Shown one piece after another: positions 60,786-64,000 of a stretch of DNA of 64,000 bases. The translations under genes and the position numbers were made by a program. How positions within the stretch are numbered: position 1 is the stretch's first letter; every line of letters begins with the position of its first letter. Under the pieces are notes generated by a model, which saw nothing but the letters and a program-made list of their open reading frames with translations, searched no databases and was not told where the DNA came from. Source of the DNA: CAVQBC01 sp963710665 (lineage in GTDB: Bacteria > Actinomycetota > Thermoleophilia > Solirubrobacterales > Solirubrobacteraceae); NCBI GenBank assembly GCA_963710665.1, contig CAVQBC010000004.1, positions 1 through 64,000 of the forward strand. Reading direction: 5' to 3'.

Positions 60786-61793
60786 GTGGACGGGTTGGGC
60801 GAAAACGGCGCGCTCGAGCGCTACCTCGATGACCACGGCCTCGGCCGCGGCCCGGTGAGCGGGCACCGCATCGGCGACGGCGCCTCGAACCTCACCTACC
60901 TCGTGCAGCGCGACGGCACGCGCGTGGTCCTGCGCCGCCCGCCACCGCCGCCCCTGCCGCCCTCCGCCCACGACATGGTGCGCGAGGCGCGGATCCAGGA
61001 GGGCGTCGCGCGGGGCGGCGTGCGGGTCCCGCGGATCCTCGCCGTGTGCGAGGACGAGGAGGTGCTCGGGCAGCCCTTCTACGTCATGGAGGAGATCCCG
61101 GGGGTCGTGGTCTCCGACGCGCTGCCGGACGACATCGACGCCCCGGAGGAGCGGGAGCGGCTCGGGCGCGAGGTCGTGGACGGGCTGGTCGAGCTGCACG
61201 CGGTCGACTGGCGCGCGTGCGGGCTCGAGGGGCTCGGCAAGCCGACGGGCTTCCTCGAGCGCCAGATCCGCCGCTGGTCCGGCCTGTGGGAGGTCAACGC
61301 CACGCGCGAGCTGCCGGCCGCAGTCGAGGTCGGCGAGCAGCTGAAGGCCGCGATGCCCGAGAGCCCACCCTCGACCGTCGTCCACGGCGACTACCGCCTC
61401 GGCAACCTGATGGTGGAGGCCGACGCCCCGGCCCGCCTGGCCGCGATCCTCGACTGGGAGCTCGCCACGATCGGCGATCCGCTGGCCGACCTCGGGTATC
61501 TCGTGGTCACCTGGTCCGAGCCGGGCGCGGCCGAGCACCCGCTGCTGCTCAGCCCGGTGACCGCGCAGCCCGGGTTCCCCTCCCGTGCGCAGCTCGTGGA
61601 GCGCTACGCCGAGCGCACCGGCCGCGACGTCGCAAGGCTCGACTGGTACGAGGCGTTCTCGCTGTGGAAGGGCGCGGTGTTCTGCGAGGCCCTCTACGGC
61701 CGCCACCTCCGCGGGGAGCACGAGGATCCGTGGGCGGCCGCGCTCGAGGACGGCGTCCCCCGCCTGCTCGACGTCGCCGGCACCTACCTCTAG
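60786..61793 (+). CDS. Phosphotransferase family protein (APH-like, partner of acyl-CoA dehydrogenase)
   Basis: 335 residues. Kinase-like fold with glycine-rich loop region ISxGASNLTYLV-like (IGDGASNLTYLVQRDGTRVV), the Lys position replaced by LRRPPP, the catalytic loop VVHGDYRLGNLMV, and the metal motif ILDWELATIGDPLADLGYLV. In ACAD10/11-type systems this domain phosphorylates 4-hydroxyacyl-CoAs before the dehydrogenase acts. The acyl-CoA dehydrogenase gene is divergent, 64 bases away. Starts at GTG 60786. Confidence 0.9.
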   Translation: MDGLGENGALERYLDDHGLGRGPVSGHRIGDGASNLTYLVQRDGTRVVLRRPPPPPLPPSAHDMVREARIQEGVARGGVRVPRILAVCEDEEVLGQPFYVMEEIPGVVVSDALPDDIDAPEERERLGREVVDGLVELHAVDWRACGLEGLGKPTGFLERQIRRWSGLWEVNATRELPAAVEVGEQLKAAMPESPPSTVVHGDYRLGNLMVEADAPARLAAILDWELATIGDPLADLGYLVVTWSEPGAAEHPLLLSPVTAQPGFPSRAQLVERYAERTGRDVARLDWYEAFSLWKGAVFCEALYGRHLRGEHEDPWAAALEDGVPRLLDVAGTYL

Positions 61794-61800
61794 AACGCGA

Positions 61801-61827
61801 AGCGGCCCGCCGGTTCGGCGGGCCGCT
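61801..61827. terminator. Strong bidirectional hairpin terminator
   Basis: A perfect 12-pair stem AGCGGCCCGCCG/CGGCGGGCCGCT with loop GTT, eight bases after the phosphotransferase stop and 24 before the end of the convergent MMPL gene. Confidence 0.8.
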
Positions 61828-61851
61828 CGCGGATCGGTTGGCGTTGGCCGG

Positions 61852-64000
61852 CTAGGCCGCCGAGGGCTCCGGCAGCGCGCCCCCGGCGCCGCCGCGGCGG
61901 GACCGCGGGGTGCCGGTGTCCGCGTCGGAGTCCGAGCCGCCCTCGTGGTCGAGCTCGGGCAGCCACTGCAGCCACCGCGGCAGGTACCAGTTGCGGTCGC
62001 CCAGCAGCTTCATGGTCGCCGGCAGCAGGACGCCGCGGATGATCGTCGCGTCGATCAGGATCGCGAACGCCAGGCCGACGCCCAGCTGCTTCATGTCCAG
62101 GGTGCTCAGCGTCGCGAAGATCGCGAACACCGCGACCATCACGACCGCCGCGCTCGTGACCGTGCCGGCCGTCGACTTGATGCCGTGGGCCACGGCCTCC
62201 TCGGAGCTCATGCCGCGCTTCCACGCCTCGCGCACCCGGCTGAGGATGAACACGTGGTAGTCCATCGACAGGCCGAACAGGATCACGAAGAGGAACAGCG
62301 GCAGCCACGAGGTGATCCCGCCGTTGGACTCGAAGCCGAGGATGCCCTCGCCGTGCCCGTCCTGGAAGACGAGCGTGAGCAGGCCGTACGCGGCGCCGAC
62401 CGACAGCAGGTTCAGCACGATCGCCTTGATCGGGACGACGATCGAGCGGAACGTGACCAGCAGCAGGAGGAACGCGAGGCCGAGGACGAACGCGAACACG
62501 AGCGGCGTCCGGCCCTTCATCAGGGTGTTGAAGTCGGCGTTCGCGGCGGCGGTGCCGGAGACCGCGGTCTCCACGCCGTGGACGCTGCCGATCGTGGCGG
62601 GCAGCAGGTCCTCGCGCAGGTGCGTGAGCGCCTGCTTGGAGGCCGCGTCGGAGCCGGTGCCCGGCAGGCCGACGCTGAGCCGCGCGATGGTGTGCGACGG
62701 GTTGACCTCGACGCCGATCGGGCCCGCGACCCGCGGGTCGCCCTTGGCCTGCGCCTGCAGGTCCGCGATCCCCGCCTTCACGGCCGGTGACGTGACGTCC
62801 GAGGCCTTGACCACCACGGTGGCGGGATCGGCCTCCGAGGGGAACGCGGTGCGGATCTGCTGGTAGGTCTGGATGACCGGCAGGTCCCTGGGCATCTCCT
62901 CGATGCCGGAGACCTTGGTCTGCATCCCCAGGGCCGGGATCGACAGCGCGACGAGCGCGCCGCCCGCGATCACGACGGCCACGACCGGCCGGCGCATCAC
63001 GCGGTCGATCAGGGCGCCCCAGACGCGTGACTCTGTCGCCCCGGTGCGCCGGCGGCCGAGGAACGGGATCCGGCCCTTGTTGATGCGGTCGCCCAGCAGC
63101 GCGAGCGCCGCGGGCAGGACCGTCAGCGAGCCGAGGACGGCGACCGCGACGACGAGGATCGTGCCGAGCCCCATCCCCATGAAGATCGTGTTGCCGGTCA
63201 CGAACATGCCGGCCATCGCGACGATCACGGTCAGGCCCGAGATCAGCACGGCGCGGCCCGAGGTCGCCGCCGCGATGTCGAGGGCGTCGAGCTTGTCGTG
63301 GCCCTTCGCGCGCTCCTCGCGCTCGCGGCGGATGTAGAACAGCGAGTAGTCGACGCCGACCGCGAGGCCGACGAGCAGGATCACCGAGAAGGCGTTCTCG
63401 TCCACCGGGATGAGCTGGCTGGCGATGCCGAGCAGGCCCATGGTGCTCGCCACGGCGGTGAGCGCGAGCACGACCGGCACGGTCGCGGCCACGAGGGCGC
63501 CGAAGGCGACGACGAGGATCGCCAGCGTGATCGGCACGGAGAGCATCTCGGCCTTCTTGAAGTCCTGGCCGAGCGTGTCGTTGAGCTCCTTCTCCGCGCT
63601 GGCGGAGCCGAACTGCGCGACGGTCACGCCGCGGTGCTCGCCGGCGACGCGGTCGACCGCCGTCATGACCGGGGCGATCTCGTCCGCGGCCTTGTCCGGG
63701 TCGCCCTTCATGTCGAACTGGACGAGCGCCGAGCGCCCGTCCTGCGAGATCTGCTCGGGGTGGTCGAGCGGCGAGGTGACGTTGGTCACCGCGGGCTGCG
63801 CGGCAACCGCGCGCTGTACGTCGCGGACCGTCGCCCGGAAGGCGGGATCATCGGCCGAGCCGGTCTTGCTCTGCACGAGCACCATCTCGCCGGCGGCCTG
63901 GGCGAACCCGGCGTCGGCCAGCATCGTCTCGGCCTGGCGGGCCTCGCCGTCGTACTGCTGGGCGGTCGTCGGCGCCTTCGTGCCGGCCATGTTGCCGATC
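61852..64000 (-). CDS. MMPL/RND-family transporter, cut by the window end
   Basis: At least 715 residues; the N-terminal membrane span is outside the window. The visible part begins in the first large extracytoplasmic loop (TTAQQYDGEARQAETMLADA), passes five to six membrane spans including VGLAVGVDYSLFYIRREREE, a second loop, and the C-terminal six-span block with GLSMDYHVFILSRVREAWKR. The C-terminal tail is acidic. Likely exports a lipid or hydrophobic molecule. It is similar in layout to the gene at 46521 but clearly distinct. Confidence 0.88.
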   Translation of the reverse strand, partial: IGNMAGTKAPTTAQQYDGEARQAETMLADAGFAQAAGEMVLVQSKTGSADDPAFRATVRDVQRAVAAQPAVTNVTSPLDHPEQISQDGRSALVQFDMKGDPDKAADEIAPVMTAVDRVAGEHRGVTVAQFGSASAEKELNDTLGQDFKKAEMLSVPITLAILVVAFGALVAATVPVVLALTAVASTMGLLGIASQLIPVDENAFSVILLVGLAVGVDYSLFYIRREREERAKGHDKLDALDIAAATSGRAVLISGLTVIVAMAGMFVTGNTIFMGMGLGTILVVAVAVLGSLTVLPAALALLGDRINKGRIPFLGRRRTGATESRVWGALIDRVMRRPVVAVVIAGGALVALSIPALGMQTKVSGIEEMPRDLPVIQTYQQIRTAFPSEADPATVVVKASDVTSPAVKAGIADLQAQAKGDPRVAGPIGVEVNPSHTIARLSVGLPGTGSDAASKQALTHLREDLLPATIGSVHGVETAVSGTAAANADFNTLMKGRTPLVFAFVLGLAFLLLLVTFRSIVVPIKAIVLNLLSVGAAYGLLTLVFQDGHGEGILGFESNGGITSWLPLFLFVILFGLSMDYHVFILSRVREAWKRGMSSEEAVAHGIKSTAGTVTSAAVVMVAVFAIFATLSTLDMKQLGVGLAFAILIDATIIRGVLLPATMKLLGDRNWYLPRWLQWLPELDHEGGSDSDADTGTPRSRRGGAGGALPEPSAA

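Noticed and set aside
59379..61721. A 780-codon minus-strand frame
   Set aside because: It is antisense to the phosphotransferase and out of frame with the acyl-CoA dehydrogenase; low-complexity Arg/Ala composition.

Overview
The window is GC-rich chromosomal DNA (roughly 70% G+C by eye) from an actinobacterium. A lineage near Thermoleophilia/Solirubrobacterales is my best guess. The grounds are a large NAD-specific glutamate dehydrogenase, tRNA genes without encoded CCA, MarR-type and LuxR-type regulators, c-di-AMP riboswitches on cell-wall hydrolase genes, and a class I-like PHA synthase. The placement is inference, since no rRNA or ribosomal protein gene is present.

Left part (1-16.6 kb): a DUF262/DUF1524 modification-dependent restriction protein fused to RAMA-like and alkyltransferase-like modules (frameshifted); a small ACT protein; a YihY membrane protein; a cysteine-free NDH-2-like flavoprotein; and a 1,600-residue NAD-glutamate dehydrogenase whose frame is broken seven times, always by one extra base. 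A tRNA 3'-end fragment follows, then an alpha/beta hydrolase and three adjacent IS110-family transposases (two frameshifted, one intact) with structured non-coding ends. A terminator and tRNA-Val close the region.

Middle (16.7-30.1 kb): a MarR / ring-cleaving dioxygenase / YceI module with twin palindromic operators, then DUF2254 and DUF1269 proteins. Next come two stacked integration scars in tRNA-Cys. The intact tRNA is at 30041-30111, a 42-bp copy of its 3' part at 23804-23845, and a shorter 20-bp copy at 21343-21362. The island DNA carries small hypothetical genes, DUF3592, a broken sigma factor, a 30-residue TatA-like peptide, two hydrolases and a wrecked restriction-specificity gene. 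It also holds a glutaredoxin-DinB gene with an in-frame UGA at the first redox cysteine (UxxC), followed by a well-placed bacterial SECIS-like hairpin: a strong selenoprotein candidate and the most notable item here.

Right part (30.1-64 kb) is mostly intact housekeeping and accessory chromosome. It contains an epimerase, an NlpC/P60-type wall hydrolase under a c-di-AMP riboswitch, FtsH, an SDR, an AraC regulator, a cupin and tRNA-Gly with DUF5343 and an unknown protein. Then come a YCII/PPOX/arsC-remnant patch with a 33-bp direct repeat, arsR-arsM, TMEM175, an MFS transporter and a DddP-like M24 enzyme. A second c-di-AMP riboswitch precedes an M23 peptidase. The rest is an MMPL transporter, a three-gene two-component cluster, a YihY-SnoaL in-frame fusion, a methyltransferase, PHA synthase, a hydrolase, a Cys-rich repeat protein, a CBS protein, a spermidine-synthase-like membrane protein, an acyl-CoA dehydrogenase with its partner kinase-fold protein, and a second MMPL transporter cut by the window end.

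Functional links: arsR/arsM form one arsenic methylation operon with a palindromic operator. The two riboswitches place wall hydrolases under c-di-AMP control. The kinase and two receivers form a signalling set. The acyl-CoA dehydrogenase and phosphotransferase are a common fatty-acid catabolic pair.
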